A stretch of 64,000 nucleotides of DNA from Pirellulales bacterium (GTDB lineage Bacteria > Planctomycetota > Planctomycetia > Pirellulales > JACPPG01): contig DASYDW010000062.1 of assembly GCA_036499395.1 (NCBI GenBank), positions 62,001 through 126,000 on the forward strand, read 5' to 3'. This document shows, in pieces, positions 36,618 to 47,430 of this stretch (within the stretch, counting starts at the first letter, position 1; the number at the start of each line of letters is the position of its first letter). A program made the translations under genes and the position numbers. Under the pieces are notes generated by a model. The model was given only the letters and a program-made list of their open reading frames with translations, ran no database searches and was not told the origin of the DNA.

Positions 36618-37781
36618 TCAAACCACACGTCGCAGCCCGTCGACGACCGAAATCTGCGCGGCGCGCCAGGCGGGGATGATGCCGCTGGCCAGGCCGATCG
36701 AGGCTGCCAACAACATGCTGAAAATCATGGTCGAAACGGGGACATAGAACATCGAAAAGCCGGGAATACCGATACCGGACATATCGGCGAATCGAAAAAA
36801 GAACTTCGCGATCAACACGCCGAGCAATCCGCCCGTGACCGCGATTACCACGGCCTCGAACAGTACCAACGTCAGCACAATAAATCGCGAGAAGCCGATG
36901 GCCTTGAGCACCGCTACCTCGCGTGTTCGTTCGCGCAGCGACATGGCCATGGCATTACCCGTCACGCAGACTAGCGCCGCCACAACGATGATCGCGATAT
37001 TGCGAATGAACAGCCGGATATTTCCCAGCATCTCGGTGAACATCTGCCGGAATGCCTGTTCGGTCATGGCTCGCACCGGGCTTTCGGAATTGGCGAAGCG
37101 CTCGTCGATTTTGCGCATCAGCTCGGGCATCAATTCCGGCGTTTGCGCCTTGATGAACATCGTGCCGGCGTTGCCCGCCATCTGCGAGCGTGCTTGCTTC
37201 AGCAGTTCGTCTAAGTAGGTGTAGTGGTAATAAAGCATCTCCCGGTCCGAGGTCGATGGTCCGGTGTAGATGCCGTCGATCGTCAGCTCGAGATTCACGG
37301 GATAGATGTCCCCTTTAATCACGATCTTGTCGCCGACCTTCCAGCCGCGCTTGCTCGCAATTTTCTCGCCGACGACGCAACCTGAGCGGTCTTTCTGCCA
37401 GGTAGACAATTGGTCGGGCGGGACCGTGAACTCGGAAAAGACTTCGAAGGCGTGTAGTGGATCGGTAGCGAACTGGGCAAAGGGGATCTTGTCGTCTTTG
37501 TATTTACCGCCGAACCAGGCCAGCGGCACCACGGTTTTCACCCCCTCCATACCGCGCACCTTGTCGACGTGGGCGATCGGCACGGGAAAGGTCAGCCCCT
37601 GCTTGGCTGTCACTACGACGCGTGCGTACTTGAGCGATTCGACGGCCATCTCGTCCTGCATGTTCACGTACGCGTAGAGCACGGTGACCAGAAACAGGCT
37701 CACGGCGATCGACAAGCCGGTGAAAATACTGCGCAGCTTGTTGCGCATCACGTTGCGCAGGATATAGGGCAGGAATTTCAT
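36618..37781 (-). CDS. FtsX/MacB-type ABC exporter permease, first subunit
   Basis: The 387-residue protein has TM1 near residues 15-40, a MacB-like periplasmic domain of about 220 residues, and three C-terminal helices. The coupling loop is [16 protein letters not shown] and the end is [18 protein letters not shown], typical of MacB-like permeases. The ATG at 37781 overlaps the ATPase stop by four bases (ATGA), giving translational coupling. The frame runs open far upstream inside the ATPase gene but only as an out-of-frame shadow. It probably pairs with the second permease as a heterodimer. Confidence 0.9.
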   Translation of the reverse strand: MKFLPYILRNVMRNKLRSIFTGLSIAVSLFLVTVLYAYVNMQDEMAVESLKYARVVVTAKQGLTFPVPIAHVDKVRGMEGVKTVVPLAWFGGKYKDDKIPFAQFATDPLHAFEVFSEFTVPPDQLSTWQKDRSGCVVGEKIASKRGWKVGDKIVIKGDIYPVNLELTIDGIYTGPSTSDREMLYYHYTYLDELLKQARSQMAGNAGTMFIKAQTPELMPELMRKIDERFANSESPVRAMTEQAFRQMFTEMLGNIRLFIRNIAIIVVAALVCVTGNAMAMSLRERTREVAVLKAIGFSRFIVLTLVLFEAVVIAVTGGLLGVLIAKFFFRFADMSGIGIPGFSMFYVPVSTMIFSMLLAASIGLASGIIPAWRAAQISVVDGLRRVV

Positions 37782-38497
37782 CCGGCGGCCTCCAATGCAT
37801 CGAGTTCCGTTTCGACGAACGTCCCTTTTTCCAGATGCAGCATGCGCCGCGCGCGCCGGGCTGCTCGCGGATCGTGCGTGACCATCACGATGGTCTTGGT
37901 GAATTCCTCGTTCAACTGCTGTAGCAGGTCGAGGATTTCTTGCGCTGCCGACGCATCGAGATTGCCCGTCGGTTCGTCCGCCAACAACAGTACCGGATCG
38001 TTCACCAGCGCCCGGGCGATCGCTACACGCTGCTCCTGGCCGCCGGAAAGTTGTCGCGGGTAGTGGTCCATGCGTTCCGAGAGCCCCACGATGCGCAGCG
38101 CCGTTTGCACGTGCTCGGCCCGTTGGCGCCGCGATAGCGACGTGAGCAGTAGCGGCAGCTCGACGTTCTCGAACGCCGTCAGCACCGGCATTAAGTTGTA
38201 AAGCTGAAAGATGAATCCCAGGTGCTGCGATCGCCAGCGGGTGAGCTTGCTTTCGGAGAGCTGGCTGATCTCGGTGCCGGCCACGGTGATCGTACCGGTG
38301 GTTGGGCGATCGAGTCCCGCGCACAGATTCAAAAGCGTCGACTTGCCCGACCCGGACGGCCCCATCACGGCCACGAAGTCCCCTTGAGGAATATCAAGGT
38401 TCGTGTTCGACAAGACAGGAACGTGGATCTTGTCGCGCATGTATTCTTTGGAAATGCCGCGCAGCTCGACCACGGCGCGTGCGGAACCTGACGTCAT
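37778..38497 (-). CDS. MacB/LolD-type ABC exporter ATP-binding protein
   Basis: The 239-residue ATPase has Walker [11 protein letters not shown]-loop [14 protein letters not shown], signature [15 protein letters not shown], Walker [14 protein letters not shown] and switch VTHDPRAA. The Q-loop and the long DEPTGNLD are features of the LolD/MacB/FtsE group, which drives export or mechanotransmission without a substrate pathway through the membrane. The start at 38497 has GGGAGA upstream. It couples to the two permeases and the adaptor encoded beside it. Confidence 0.9.
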   Translation of the reverse strand: MTSGSARAVVELRGISKEYMRDKIHVPVLSNTNLDIPQGDFVAVMGPSGSGKSTLLNLCAGLDRPTTGTITVAGTEISQLSESKLTRWRSQHLGFIFQLYNLMPVLTAFENVELPLLLTSLSRRQRAEHVQTALRIVGLSERMDHYPRQLSGGQEQRVAIARALVNDPVLLLADEPTGNLDASAAQEILDLLQQLNEEFTKTIVMVTHDPRAARRARRMLHLEKGTFVETELDALEAAG

Positions 38498-38625
38498 ACA
38501 ATTTCTCCCAAGCAAATGCCCTCCGCTTCCCAGGAGGGGACGGGAGTGATCTGGTGTGCGCCGACTCCGATGGCCCGTTCGTCGTCTCCCCGCGAGGGAC
38601 GGGCCGCGCCTGCCGCTAGAACATG

Positions 38626-39870
38626 CTACTCGAGTATCCGCACCCGCGCCCCGTTAATTAATTCGGCCGGCGGATCGACCACGATTCGATCGCCGCCTTT
38701 GACGCTGCCATCGACGCGGATCAGATCATCCTTTGGCTCGCCGCTGGTCGTGACGTGGGCCTGCACGACGTGATCCTTTTCGAGCCGCCATACGAAATCG
38801 CGGCCATCTTTCGTGACGATCGCCGATCGCGGCAGATACATCCGCTTTTGATCGGCGTCGACCGCGCGTTCCGAGCGGGCTGGCTGAAAGTGTACCGTGG
38901 CGCTGAGGTCGGGGAACAGATGCTCGTCCGGATCGATGATCGTTACCTTGACCTTGACGATGCCACGCGTGCGATCGCCCATCGGAACGATCTCGCGCAA
39001 GCGACCCTGATAACGGCGATCCGGCACGGCCTCGACCGTCACTTCGGCCGGTTGCCCTTTTTCCAACTGGCCGAGGTAATCCTCTTTCACATCGGTGTCG
39101 ACTTCCAACTGCTCGAGATTCGCGAGCGTCGCCACCGAGCCGCGCCCCGAGGCGAGCCCCATGCCGCCCGGCATGATCGTTTCGCCAATCTCGGCATCCT
39201 TTGTTACGACCGTGCCGCCGAAGGGCGCATAAACTTTCAAATTGGCGATGGCCTCTTCCGCCTCGCGCACCTGCGCCTGGGCAACCGCGACGTTGGCAGC
39301 GAGAGCATCGGCCCTTGCCGACGCCGTGTGAAAGTCCGTTTCGGCCGTTTCCAGCGCGGCTTGGGTACCGGCCTTTTTGTTGAATAGCGACTGCTCGCGC
39401 GCGAAGTCGCGTTCTTCTTGCGATGCCGTTCGCTTCGCTTCGACGGCAACCGCCTCGGCATATTTCACTTGGGCCTGCTTCGATGCCAGGATTGCGTCGA
39501 GGTCCGAGTGTTCAAGCTCGGCCAGCAGATCACCGGCACGAACCTTATCCCCCTCTTCGACAAGCACGCGCGCCACGCGGCCGGCCGACTTCGCGCCCAC
39601 GGCGGCTTGCTGGCGCGATTCGAGATAGCCGGTCGCCGTGAGCACCGTGCTTAGTTGTCCGGGCGAGACCAGCCGCACGGTGTCGATCTTTACCGCGACG
39701 GTGCCGGCAAAGCGCTCGCTCGTAAAAAAATAAAAGGCAGCGCCGGCCCCCAGCAGCGAAACGACGAGCGCCAGAACGAGCCACGGTACAATGCCCGACG
39801 ATTGTGGCCGAATTGAACGATCGATCCGTAATGCGGCCAGATCATCGCGGAGTTTGGGTGCGGTCGACAC
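38626..39870 (-). CDS. HlyD/MacA-type periplasmic adaptor protein
   Basis: This is an efflux adaptor of about 414 residues. A transmembrane anchor near residues 27-50 is followed by the biotinyl-lipoyl-like half-motif ([30 protein letters not shown]). A long helical hairpin comes next (about 125-225, rich in A/E/K/Q), then the second lipoyl half ([19 protein letters not shown]) and beta-barrel domains. The start is uncertain: GTG at 39870 and TTG at 39942 are both possible. It heads a four-gene minus-strand operon with the ATPase and two permeases. MacA-like adaptors join the inner-membrane pump to an outer-membrane channel; no TolC-like gene is nearby. Confidence 0.87.
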   Translation of the reverse strand: MSTAPKLRDDLAALRIDRSIRPQSSGIVPWLVLALVVSLLGAGAAFYFFTSERFAGTVAVKIDTVRLVSPGQLSTVLTATGYLESRQQAAVGAKSAGRVARVLVEEGDKVRAGDLLAELEHSDLDAILASKQAQVKYAEAVAVEAKRTASQEERDFAREQSLFNKKAGTQAALETAETDFHTASARADALAANVAVAQAQVREAEEAIANLKVYAPFGGTVVTKDAEIGETIMPGGMGLASGRGSVATLANLEQLEVDTDVKEDYLGQLEKGQPAEVTVEAVPDRRYQGRLREIVPMGDRTRGIVKVKVTIIDPDEHLFPDLSATVHFQPARSERAVDADQKRMYLPRSAIVTKDGRDFVWRLEKDHVVQAHVTTSGEPKDDLIRVDGSVKGGDRIVVDPPAELINGARVRILE

Positions 39871-39942
39871 AGGCAGGATTGCCAAAAAGAAAGGCGTAAC
39901 AGGGTGTCCGCGATGGCGCCCGTTCGCATCGCTCCCCCGCAA

Positions 39943-40534
39943 CTCACCCCCGATGATAATAGCGCTAACGATTGGCGTGAACAGTCGAAGCCTAGAAAAT
40001 CGGTGGTCGATTTTGCCTCAGACGCGAGGCCGTACGACATCACCTACGCGGAGAGTCGACTTTGCGTGAGGTTCTGGTCCCGGGCTGTTACAGCCGCTAA
40101 GTATCACAGCACCCGCATTTTGAGGGGCCGTCCTTGGGACCAAGGGCCCGTGGTTACGAATGCATCGCGTGGAACGATCGTGCGGCGAGAACGGTAGGAG
40201 GCACCGTGCGGTTCGGAACGTGGAAGCTCGTTAGCGCGCGAAACAGCCTGCGATTGGCATGGTCGCGGCGGACGCCCGGCCGGTTTTTTCTTGGTGCTGG
40301 TATGAAGATTGCTTAGAATTAAGGACGTTCGCTTCTCTTCTGAGCAGATCACCATCGACGGTTTTTAGCGATCGAAGACTATTTCGATTTGGCGCGATCC
40401 GTTAACATTCCGGCAATGTGACGATTGCGCTCGGTCGGGGCATTTGTAGCCCCTGGAGAGTTGGCGTGGGTCAATCGGACGGCAGCCTGGGGCGCCGTCC
40501 GTTGAGTCCAGTTACGTGAGCAAACTGACTCAGC
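39943..40534. other. Divergent intergenic region upstream of kinase gene
   Basis: There is no supportable gene in this roughly 590-base gap. It holds small hairpins at 40122-40150 (with the palindrome CCTTGGGACCAAGG) and at 40476-40501 (CGGACGGC with GCCGTCCG). The second is within the likely leader of the kinase gene. I could not settle on a promoter. Confidence 0.5.
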
Positions 40535-42418
40535 ATGAGTACCGACACGTTTGTAGATCTCGTGCGCCGTAGTGGCTTGATCGAGCAGAACCAGTTCGAG
40601 GCCGCACTGGCAGAGTTCGAGCGCCGAGCGGCGGATCGTCCCGCTGTCGATGCGCAATCACTCTGCGCGCACTTGGTCGAAAGCGGTCTGCTCACGGCTT
40701 GGCAGAGCGAGAAGCTGCTCGAAGGGCGACACAAGGGATTCTTCCTCGGCAATTACAAGTTGCTCGGCCACCTGGGCACAGGCGGCATGAGCAGCGTTTA
40801 TTTGGCCGAACATGTCGTGATGCGGGCTCGCCGCGCCATCAAGGTGCTGCCGACCAGCCGCGTGAAGGACTCTTCCTACCTGGCGCGATTTCATCGCGAG
40901 GCGCGCGCCGCCGCGGCGCTTGATGATCCGAACATCGTCCGCGCCTACGACGTCGATCAGCACGAGGGGACGCATTACCTCGTCATGGAGTACGTCGAGG
41001 GGCGCGATCTGCAAATTCTGGTCGGCGCCGATGGTCCGCTATCGCCGACCTTGGCCGCCGAATACATGCGGCAAGCGGCGTCAGGCTTGGCGCATGCTCA
41101 TCAGGTCGGATTGATTCATCGCGACGTGAAGCCGGCCAATCTGCTGATCGATTTGAAGGGAACGGTCAAGATCCTGGATATGGGACTGGCGCAGTTCTCG
41201 AACGACGACCAGGCATCGCTAACGATCGCGCACGATGAAAAAGTGCTGGGCACGGTCGACTACCTGGCCCCCGAGCAGGCGCTCGATAGCCACACGGTTG
41301 ATGGGCGCGCGGATATTTACAGCCTGGGTTGTACGCTCTATTTCGCACTGACCGGCCATCCACCATTTCCGGATGGAACCTGCACGCAACGCTTGCTGAT
41401 GCATCAAACGCAGCAGCCTGAGAGTATTCGCAAGCAGCGCCCCGACGTACCGGAAGATCTGGTAAGCATCTTTTACAAGATGACGGCCAAGCGTCGCGAC
41501 CAGCGCTATCAGAAGGCGGACGAGGTTGTCGAGGCGTTAACGCGTTGGTTGTCCGCGCATGGCGGTTTGGCCACGGATACGCCGCTGAAGCCACCGAGTT
41601 CGAGCGGGTCATGGGCGCGCCTGGGAGACATGGCGCGGCGCGCGGTATCACAATCGGCGCAGCCGGTCGTAATGGACGAGGATGATTTGACGTTGGCGCC
41701 GCTGGAAGACGACGCGAAGAAGGGCCCCGCGAAGGCACCCGTCGCGCCATCTGCAACAAAGCCCGGTGCTGCAGCGTCCACTCCAGCCGGAAATGCACCT
41801 GCTGCCCCGACCGCCGACAAAGGGAGCGCTGAAAAGGGCGCCGAGCCTGCCGCGACCCCGCAGCCGGCCGGCGATGCCGCGAATTCTGATTCGAGTCCGA
41901 TGCTGGCGCCGCTTCCCGAGGAATTGGCGAAGCCTGGTACGCCGGCCAAGAGGATTTCTTCACCCGGCAAGCCAGCCCCACCGGCTCGCCCCCAATCGTC
42001 CCCCGGTACACGAACACCCGCGCATCAACCGATTGCTGCCACGGCGAAGAAGCCCTCGAGTGCGCCTGGGACACGTCCGGTGACCGCCGGCGGCGCAACT
42101 CCCGGCGGTGCCGCGGCCGCCGTCGTGGCGCGAACGTCGTCGATTCTGGACGAAGTCCTGCCCGCTCCGCCGTCGACTAATGCAGGTGATACGCTCGACG
42201 ATCTGTTGGCCGGCGCTACATTCAAGAGTGGCGGCGGCGAGTTGACGCCGCTCGACGAAGGGGCGCCCTTGGTCACGCCCAAAAGGCATAAGAGTGGCAA
42301 ATTCGAGCAGTGGATGGGCTCGACCTGGTTCGTCATCGCCGTCGGGGCGGTCCTAGGCGGCGCGATCATCCTGGCCGGCGTCATCTATTTCGCCGTCTGC
42401 GGGCAGTTGAACAATTAA
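40535..42418 (+). CDS. Membrane-anchored Ser/Thr protein kinase
   Basis: The 627-residue protein has a short N-terminal helical module (about 1-65) common to planctomycete kinases. The Hanks-type kinase domain (about 72-335) has the glycine loop [12 protein letters not shown], the VAIK-type Lys near residue 103 (AIKVLP), [10 protein letters not shown] near 195 and DMG in place of DFG near 214. YLAPEQ and [10 protein letters not shown] follow. A Pro/Ala/Ser-rich linker (about 380-590) and one C-terminal transmembrane helix (about 602-625) complete it. The kinase domain therefore faces the cytoplasm with almost nothing outside. Targets are unknown. Confidence 0.92.
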   Translation: MSTDTFVDLVRRSGLIEQNQFEAALAEFERRAADRPAVDAQSLCAHLVESGLLTAWQSEKLLEGRHKGFFLGNYKLLGHLGTGGMSSVYLAEHVVMRARRAIKVLPTSRVKDSSYLARFHREARAAAALDDPNIVRAYDVDQHEGTHYLVMEYVEGRDLQILVGADGPLSPTLAAEYMRQAASGLAHAHQVGLIHRDVKPANLLIDLKGTVKILDMGLAQFSNDDQASLTIAHDEKVLGTVDYLAPEQALDSHTVDGRADIYSLGCTLYFALTGHPPFPDGTCTQRLLMHQTQQPESIRKQRPDVPEDLVSIFYKMTAKRRDQRYQKADEVVEALTRWLSAHGGLATDTPLKPPSSSGSWARLGDMARRAVSQSAQPVVMDEDDLTLAPLEDDAKKGPAKAPVAPSATKPGAAASTPAGNAPAAPTADKGSAEKGAEPAATPQPAGDAANSDSSPMLAPLPEELAKPGTPAKRISSPGKPAPPARPQSSPGTRTPAHQPIAATAKKPSSAPGTRPVTAGGATPGGAAAAVVARTSSILDEVLPAPPSTNAGDTLDDLLAGATFKSGGGELTPLDEGAPLVTPKRHKSGKFEQWMGSTWFVIAVGAVLGGAIILAGVIYFAVCGQLNN

Positions 42419-42461
42419 CGCCCGTCTAGCGGGGCGCTCGCTACCGTGCAGCCCGCGCTGA

Positions 42462-43748
42462 TTACTCGGCCGCCGCGGCAGCCGAATCCGGGGAGTGGCT
42501 CAAATCGAGCGTGTCGGCCGGAACCATCTTTTCGTTCACGGTGTCCCAGCCCATCACTTTGCTGGTACGCCACGATTCGTTGGCCATGTTCACGGCCACA
42601 ACTCCGGCCATGCCCAGTTCGACCGGGCAGTTCAAGGGTTCGCCGGTGCGCAGGTGGCGGTGCAGGTTTGAGTGGTGCGGCACGATGTCCTCGCCACCGG
42701 TCTTGGTATGTGTGGCCAGCACCTTGCCATCTTTGTCTTTCACGACCCAACCGGTGGGCGTGAAGAACATCGTGGCTCGATAGCCGCGAATCAGATGGTC
42801 GACCGGCACCCGATTGCTCATCGTGCCCAGCACGTACACGGTCATGCCGCGCGGATATTCGCAGATCATCTCGAAATTGTCCGGCAGGTCGCGGCCATCG
42901 GGCCATTGCCAGATGCCTCCCATGCCCACGACGCGGCGCGGGTAGGTGAGCTTGCAGGCTTTCATGATCCGCGTGATGCGATGAATAAACAGGTCGGTGC
43001 AGATGCCGCCGGAGTACGCCGAGTAGCAGCGCCACTCGAAATAATGGTGCGGGTTCCAGGGGGTCTTGGCGGCCTTGCCCAGCCAGGCGTTCCAATCCAG
43101 ATCGCCCGGTTGCGGTGTACTGTCGTTGATGTCCGGGTCGCGCCACGGCCCCTGCTTGTCGTAGCGGCGGACATATTCGATCTGCGCTTGCACGACTTGG
43201 CCCAGCACCCCTTCTTCGATCGCCTTGGCAGCCGACGAGTAGCTGTCGTCGGCCATGGCCTGCACGCCCACCTGCACGGCCAGGCCCGTTTCTTTCTGCT
43301 TCTTGAGAACGGCTTGCGCCTCGGGAATCGAATGCGTCATCGGCTTTTCGCAATAGACGGCCTTGCCGGCATCAAGCGCGTCGATCGTCATGTGGCTATG
43401 CCAATGTTCGGGCGTGGCGATCGTGACGTAGTCGATTTCCTTGATGTCCAGCAGCTTGCGATAATCCTGCATTGACTGCGGAGCGCCGACGGTTTCTGCC
43501 CCCTTCTGGGCGCGCGTCAGCCAGCAATCGGCCACGGCCACGGCCTCGACATTGTCGGGCTCTTTCAATTGCTTGATCGCGGCGAGATGCCCACTCCCCA
43601 TGCCGCCGACGCCGATGAACGCGGTGCGGATCCGGTCGTTCGCGCCGATGATCTTGGCATAGCTTTGGGCCGTCCAGGCTACGGCGGCGGTCGCAGTGCC
43701 GGTAGCGGCGAGAAAATTGCGGCGCGATACAGCGGGATCGGAAGGCAT
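42462..43748 (-). CDS. Tat-exported Gfo/Idh/MocA family oxidoreductase
   Basis: The 428-residue protein has a twin-arginine signal, SRRNFLAATG, with a hydrophobic stretch ending near residue 30. A Rossmann fold follows with the FIGVGGMGSGH dinucleotide loop, and the EKPMTHS block with the family's conserved EKP. The C-terminal alpha/beta domain has the W-rich HHYFEWRCYSAYSGG segment. Exported proteins of this family are abundant in planctomycetes; they carry NAD(P) tightly and act on sugars or polyols, or perform retro-aldol-type chemistry. It lies downstream of the arginine genes in the same direction, but a 202-base gap separates them. Confidence 0.9.
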   Translation of the reverse strand: MPSDPAVSRRNFLAATGTATAAVAWTAQSYAKIIGANDRIRTAFIGVGGMGSGHLAAIKQLKEPDNVEAVAVADCWLTRAQKGAETVGAPQSMQDYRKLLDIKEIDYVTIATPEHWHSHMTIDALDAGKAVYCEKPMTHSIPEAQAVLKKQKETGLAVQVGVQAMADDSYSSAAKAIEEGVLGQVVQAQIEYVRRYDKQGPWRDPDINDSTPQPGDLDWNAWLGKAAKTPWNPHHYFEWRCYSAYSGGICTDLFIHRITRIMKACKLTYPRRVVGMGGIWQWPDGRDLPDNFEMICEYPRGMTVYVLGTMSNRVPVDHLIRGYRATMFFTPTGWVVKDKDGKVLATHTKTGGEDIVPHHSNLHRHLRTGEPLNCPVELGMAGVVAVNMANESWRTSKVMGWDTVNEKMVPADTLDLSHSPDSAAAAAE

Positions 43749-43950
43749 GTCGTTCGAGCTCCTCGGCGGATCGGAGTTTGGCGGGTGTCTCTAGGCGGGG
43801 CCGACTGGTGACATGCGCGAATGCCTGCCAGGCATGGCGCAAGGGCGGCCAGTGGCAGCATAGTCGGACCGCAGGAACGCGGCAAGAATCGAGCGCGCGA
43901 GGCCGAAAATACGGTGCGATCGCGGCCCGCGCGTGGCAAACCGTGCCGGT

Positions 43951-44889
43951 TTACTCGCGCGGCTGTCCTTGCGCCCCCAATAGCCAGGCCAGGATTCCCT
44001 TTTGGGCGTGCAGCCGATTGGCGGCCTGCGCGACGACGATGCTGGCCGGACCGTCGATTACTTCGTCGGTCACTTCCTCGCCGCGCCGCGCCGGCAAGCA
44101 ATGCATGAAGTAGGCGTCGGCCGGGGCGTGGTCCATGAGCGCCGCATTCACCTGGTATTTGGCGAACGCCTTGCGACGCACCTCGGACTCGGCCTCTTGC
44201 CCCATGCTGGTCCAGACGTCGGTATAGACGGCCGAGGCATTCTTAACGGCCTCGTGCGGATCGGTAGTGATCAGCAGGTCGAGATCCGGAACATCCTTCT
44301 TGAGCGACTTGAGGAAATCGGCTTCGAACTGGTAGCCCTTCGGCGCCGCGAGCGCGAAACGCATGCCTGTCTTGCCGCAACCCATCGCCAGGCTGCGGGC
44401 AACATTGTTGCCGTCGCCGATAAAGGCCAGCGTCTGTCCGGCCAGCGAGCCGACGAGTTCGCGCAGCGTGTACAGATCGGCCAACGCCTGACAAGGGTGA
44501 TCGAAGTCCGTAAGCCCGTTGATGACCGAGCAGCGGCAGAATTTTGCCAGCTCGACGAGCTTCTGGTGGCTCTTGGTGCGGACCACGACGACGTCCACGT
44601 ACTCGGAGAGAACGCGACCGAAGTCGGCAATGCTCTCGCGCGAACCCCAACCGACATCGTCCCCCAGGAACAGGCTGTGACCGCCGAGGTTGATGATGCC
44701 TGCCTCGAAGCTAACGCGCGTCCGCAATGACGGCTTTTCGAAGAGCAGTGCCATGACACGTCCCGGCAAGAGCGCTTCGCGCAGCCCGTTTTGATACTTG
44801 GCCTTCAAGTCTTCGGTGATGGCGAAGATCCGCTCGATCTCGCCGCTCTTCAGATCCGCCAGCGTAAGCAGATGTCTCATCGTTGCCAC
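43951..44889 (-). CDS. argF: Ornithine carbamoyltransferase
   Basis: The 312-residue enzyme makes citrulline from ornithine and carbamoyl phosphate. The carbamoyl-phosphate motif appears as SLRTRVSFE (the usual STRTR has Leu in the second position). HPCQALADLYTL, DVWTSMGQE and the ornithine-binding HCLPARRGEEV are all present. The length is typical. It follows argD by 22 bases on the same strand. Confidence 0.95.
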   Translation of the reverse strand: MATMRHLLTLADLKSGEIERIFAITEDLKAKYQNGLREALLPGRVMALLFEKPSLRTRVSFEAGIINLGGHSLFLGDDVGWGSRESIADFGRVLSEYVDVVVVRTKSHQKLVELAKFCRCSVINGLTDFDHPCQALADLYTLRELVGSLAGQTLAFIGDGNNVARSLAMGCGKTGMRFALAAPKGYQFEADFLKSLKKDVPDLDLLITTDPHEAVKNASAVYTDVWTSMGQEAESEVRRKAFAKYQVNAALMDHAPADAYFMHCLPARRGEEVTDEVIDGPASIVVAQAANRLHAQKGILAWLLGAQGQPRE

Positions 44890-44911
44890 ATTCCTCTCAT
44901 TCCGCCGATCG

Positions 44912-46111
44912 TTATCGGACCTGCGCTTTCACGGCTTCGACCAGAATGTCGCAACCTTGATGGGCTTGTTCCGGCGTCAGGTTCAAGGCCGGCAGCAGCC
45001 GCAGCACGGTACCGTGTGTGCAATTAATTAATAGGTTTCGCTCGAGGCAGGATTTGACGACTGCCGTGCCATCGATCGACAGCTCGACGCCGATCATCAC
45101 CCCCATCACGCGCACGTCACGCACGATGTCGCACTCGTTGCGCAGCGCTTCGAGCCGCTCCCGAAAGATTTGGCCGATGGCCAGACCGCGCTCGAGCAAT
45201 CCCTCGTTTTCGATCATCTCGATCGCGGCGATGCCGGCCCGGGCGGCAAGCGGGTTGCCGCCGAATGTCGCGGCATGCATTCCGGGGCGGAGGCTGGGAG
45301 CAATCTCGGGCGTGGTGAGCATTGCCGCGCCGGCCACGCCACCGCACAGGGCTTTGGCCAGGGTCATGATGTCGGGCGTGATGCCATAGTTTTGGTAGGC
45401 GAACCACTTTCCGGTGCGACCAAAGCCGGCTTGCACTTCGTCGAAGATCAAGAGCAGGCCGTTGTCATCGGCCAGCTTGCGCAGGCCTTGCAGGAACCCG
45501 GGGGGCGGCAGGTTGATACCCCCTTCTCCCTGGATCGGCTCGATCATGATGGCGGCAGTTTCTGAGTCGATCTTGCGCGCGACGGCCTCCAGATCACCGA
45601 AGGGAACGTAATTGAATCCGGCCATCAAGGGGCCGAGTCCTTCGTGGTACTTCGGTTGTGCGGTGGCCGCTGTGGCGCCCAGCGTTCGACCGTGAAAACC
45701 GCCTTCGAACGTGATGATCTTGTACTTTTCGCGCGGTGTATGCAGACGGGCCAGCTTGATCGCGGCTTCGTTCGCTTCAGTGCCCGAATTACAAAAGAAG
45801 GCTTGCCCGCCAAAGCTGCGCTCGGAGAGTGCTTTGGCCCATTGGCCTTGCGCTTCGGTGTACCAGGTGTTTGGGACGTGGATCAGCGTGGCGACCTGCT
45901 CTTGCACGGCCTTCACGACCGGCTCTGGGCAGTGCCCCAGCAGGTTGCAACCCCAGCCGGGAAAGAAGTCGAGGTAGCGCGTCCCCTCGGCATCCCACAC
46001 GTAGCTCCCTTCGCCGCGTACGAGGCAAATCGGGTACCGGGTGTAGTTCGGCACTACATAGCGTTTGAACAGTTCGATGATTTCGCTGGAGGTTGCGCTG
46101 GCAGTGGCCAC
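44912..46111 (-). CDS. argD: Acetylornithine aminotransferase
   Basis: The 399-residue PLP enzyme of class III aminotransferase type converts N-acetylglutamate semialdehyde to N-acetylornithine. It has [18 protein letters not shown] (phosphate-binding), [22 protein letters not shown] with the PLP-contacting Asp, and the Schiff-base Lys in TLAKALCGG. This subfamily can also act on succinyl-diaminopimelate. It is 163 bases downstream of argB and 22 bases upstream of argF, in one arginine cluster. Confidence 0.93.
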   Translation of the reverse strand: MATASATSSEIIELFKRYVVPNYTRYPICLVRGEGSYVWDAEGTRYLDFFPGWGCNLLGHCPEPVVKAVQEQVATLIHVPNTWYTEAQGQWAKALSERSFGGQAFFCNSGTEANEAAIKLARLHTPREKYKIITFEGGFHGRTLGATAATAQPKYHEGLGPLMAGFNYVPFGDLEAVARKIDSETAAIMIEPIQGEGGINLPPPGFLQGLRKLADDNGLLLIFDEVQAGFGRTGKWFAYQNYGITPDIMTLAKALCGGVAGAAMLTTPEIAPSLRPGMHAATFGGNPLAARAGIAAIEMIENEGLLERGLAIGQIFRERLEALRNECDIVRDVRVMGVMIGVELSIDGTAVVKSCLERNLLINCTHGTVLRLLPALNLTPEQAHQGCDILVEAVKAQVR

Positions 46112-46274
46112 GATTTCATCTCCTCAACTCAAATAACCAACGAAATAGCAAACGCCGCAAATCAAATCCATGGAGACCTCGGAGCAATACACCGACGAGA
46201 GACACAGGCGAGGACGGGGTGGGTTCGCAATCGGACGGGCGAGCGGATTAGTTTCGCGAACTGTCGCGCCTCTT

Positions 46275-47213
46275 CTACCGCGACTTGACGATCTCGGTGC
46301 CGACGCCACGGCTGGTATAAACTTCCATCAATAACGAATGACGCAGCCGACCATCAATGATATGGATTTTGCGCACGCCACGATCGAGCGTTTCCAGGCA
46401 GGCCTGGACTTTGGGGATCATGCCTGCCTCGATCGCGCCCGAGGCGATCAGCTTTTGTGCCTCGTCGGCGGTGAGCGAGACGATCAGGCTTTTCGGGTCG
46501 TTCTTGTCACGACGGACGCCGTTGACGTCGCTGAGAAAAACCAGCTTCTCGGCTCCCAGTGCCTGGGCCACGGCCGTCGCGGCGGTATCGGCATTGACGT
46601 TCAGTTTCTCGCCGTCCGCATCGATGCACATCGACGGAATCACAGGGACCGTGCCGGCATAGCATAGATTCGCGATCGTGGCATGATCGACGCGGTTGAC
46701 GCCGCCGACAAAGCCCAGGTCGATCTCTTCTCCGGCCGGACCGCTAAGGGTCAGCTTCTCGCCGAACAGGACGTTGGTCGTGCGGAAATTCAGTGGCGCG
46801 GCACGCCCGCCTAGCTCTTCGATCCGCTTAACGATGTGTTCGTTGGTTTCGTAGGCCAGAACTTGCTCGACGATGTCGCGCGCTTTTGCGTCGGTGTAAC
46901 GCCGCCCCTGGATGAAGCGCGTTTCGAGTCCGGCCGCATCCATGGCGCGGCTGATGGCGGCGCCACCGCCGTGAACGACTACGGGGCGCACGTCGACCGT
47001 GGACATGAAGACGATATCCAGTAGCAGATGTCGCAGCGCGTTGTCATCTTCCATCACGCTGCCGCCGACCTTGATGACGACGACCTTGCCGCGGAACTTG
47101 CGAATCCACTCCAAGGCCTCGATCAGGACGTCGGCCTTTTCGATCGCGCGGTCTAAGGGTTTGCTGCCGGACATGCCACTGGATTGACCATTTGCGGCGA
47201 CAGTCCTGCTCAC
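46275..47213 (-). CDS. argB: Acetylglutamate kinase
   Basis: The 312-residue kinase phosphorylates N-acetylglutamate. It has [12 protein letters not shown] (ATP phosphate loop), [13 protein letters not shown] and [12 protein letters not shown]. The GTG at 47213 is chosen because a strong GGGGGGAG site lies eight bases before it. ArgB is usually subject to arginine feedback control; the N-terminal helix that typifies the arginine-sensitive type may be present here (residues about 20-35), which I cannot confirm. argC and argJ are not in this window. Confidence 0.92.
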   Translation of the reverse strand: MSRTVAANGQSSGMSGSKPLDRAIEKADVLIEALEWIRKFRGKVVVIKVGGSVMEDDNALRHLLLDIVFMSTVDVRPVVVHGGGAAISRAMDAAGLETRFIQGRRYTDAKARDIVEQVLAYETNEHIVKRIEELGGRAAPLNFRTTNVLFGEKLTLSGPAGEEIDLGFVGGVNRVDHATIANLCYAGTVPVIPSMCIDADGEKLNVNADTAATAVAQALGAEKLVFLSDVNGVRRDKNDPKSLIVSLTADEAQKLIASGAIEAGMIPKVQACLETLDRGVRKIHIIDGRLRHSLLMEVYTSRGVGTEIVKSR

Positions 47214-47430
47214 GAAAAACACTCCCCCCAATTTAGAAAAGTCCTATTGTAGAAGTGCCGGTCAGGGTGTCAACGCTGGCCATCAGGCCGGCAGCCGTGA
47301 TGCTGGCGGCAAAACGACCATTGTGACGATCACGCTGGAGACGCCGATCTACTGGCGGCTCCGTCGGTTTCATGCCAAGATGGGCCTGTCTGCTGCGCAT
47401 CCGCCCCCCCCGCATTCCTATCGAGTGCAT

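Noticed and set aside
36618..38324. A single 568-residue protein covering the first permease and upstream sequence
   Set aside because: The N-terminal 181 residues are an out-of-frame reading of the ATPase gene. The permease begins at ATG 37781, overlapping the ATPase stop.
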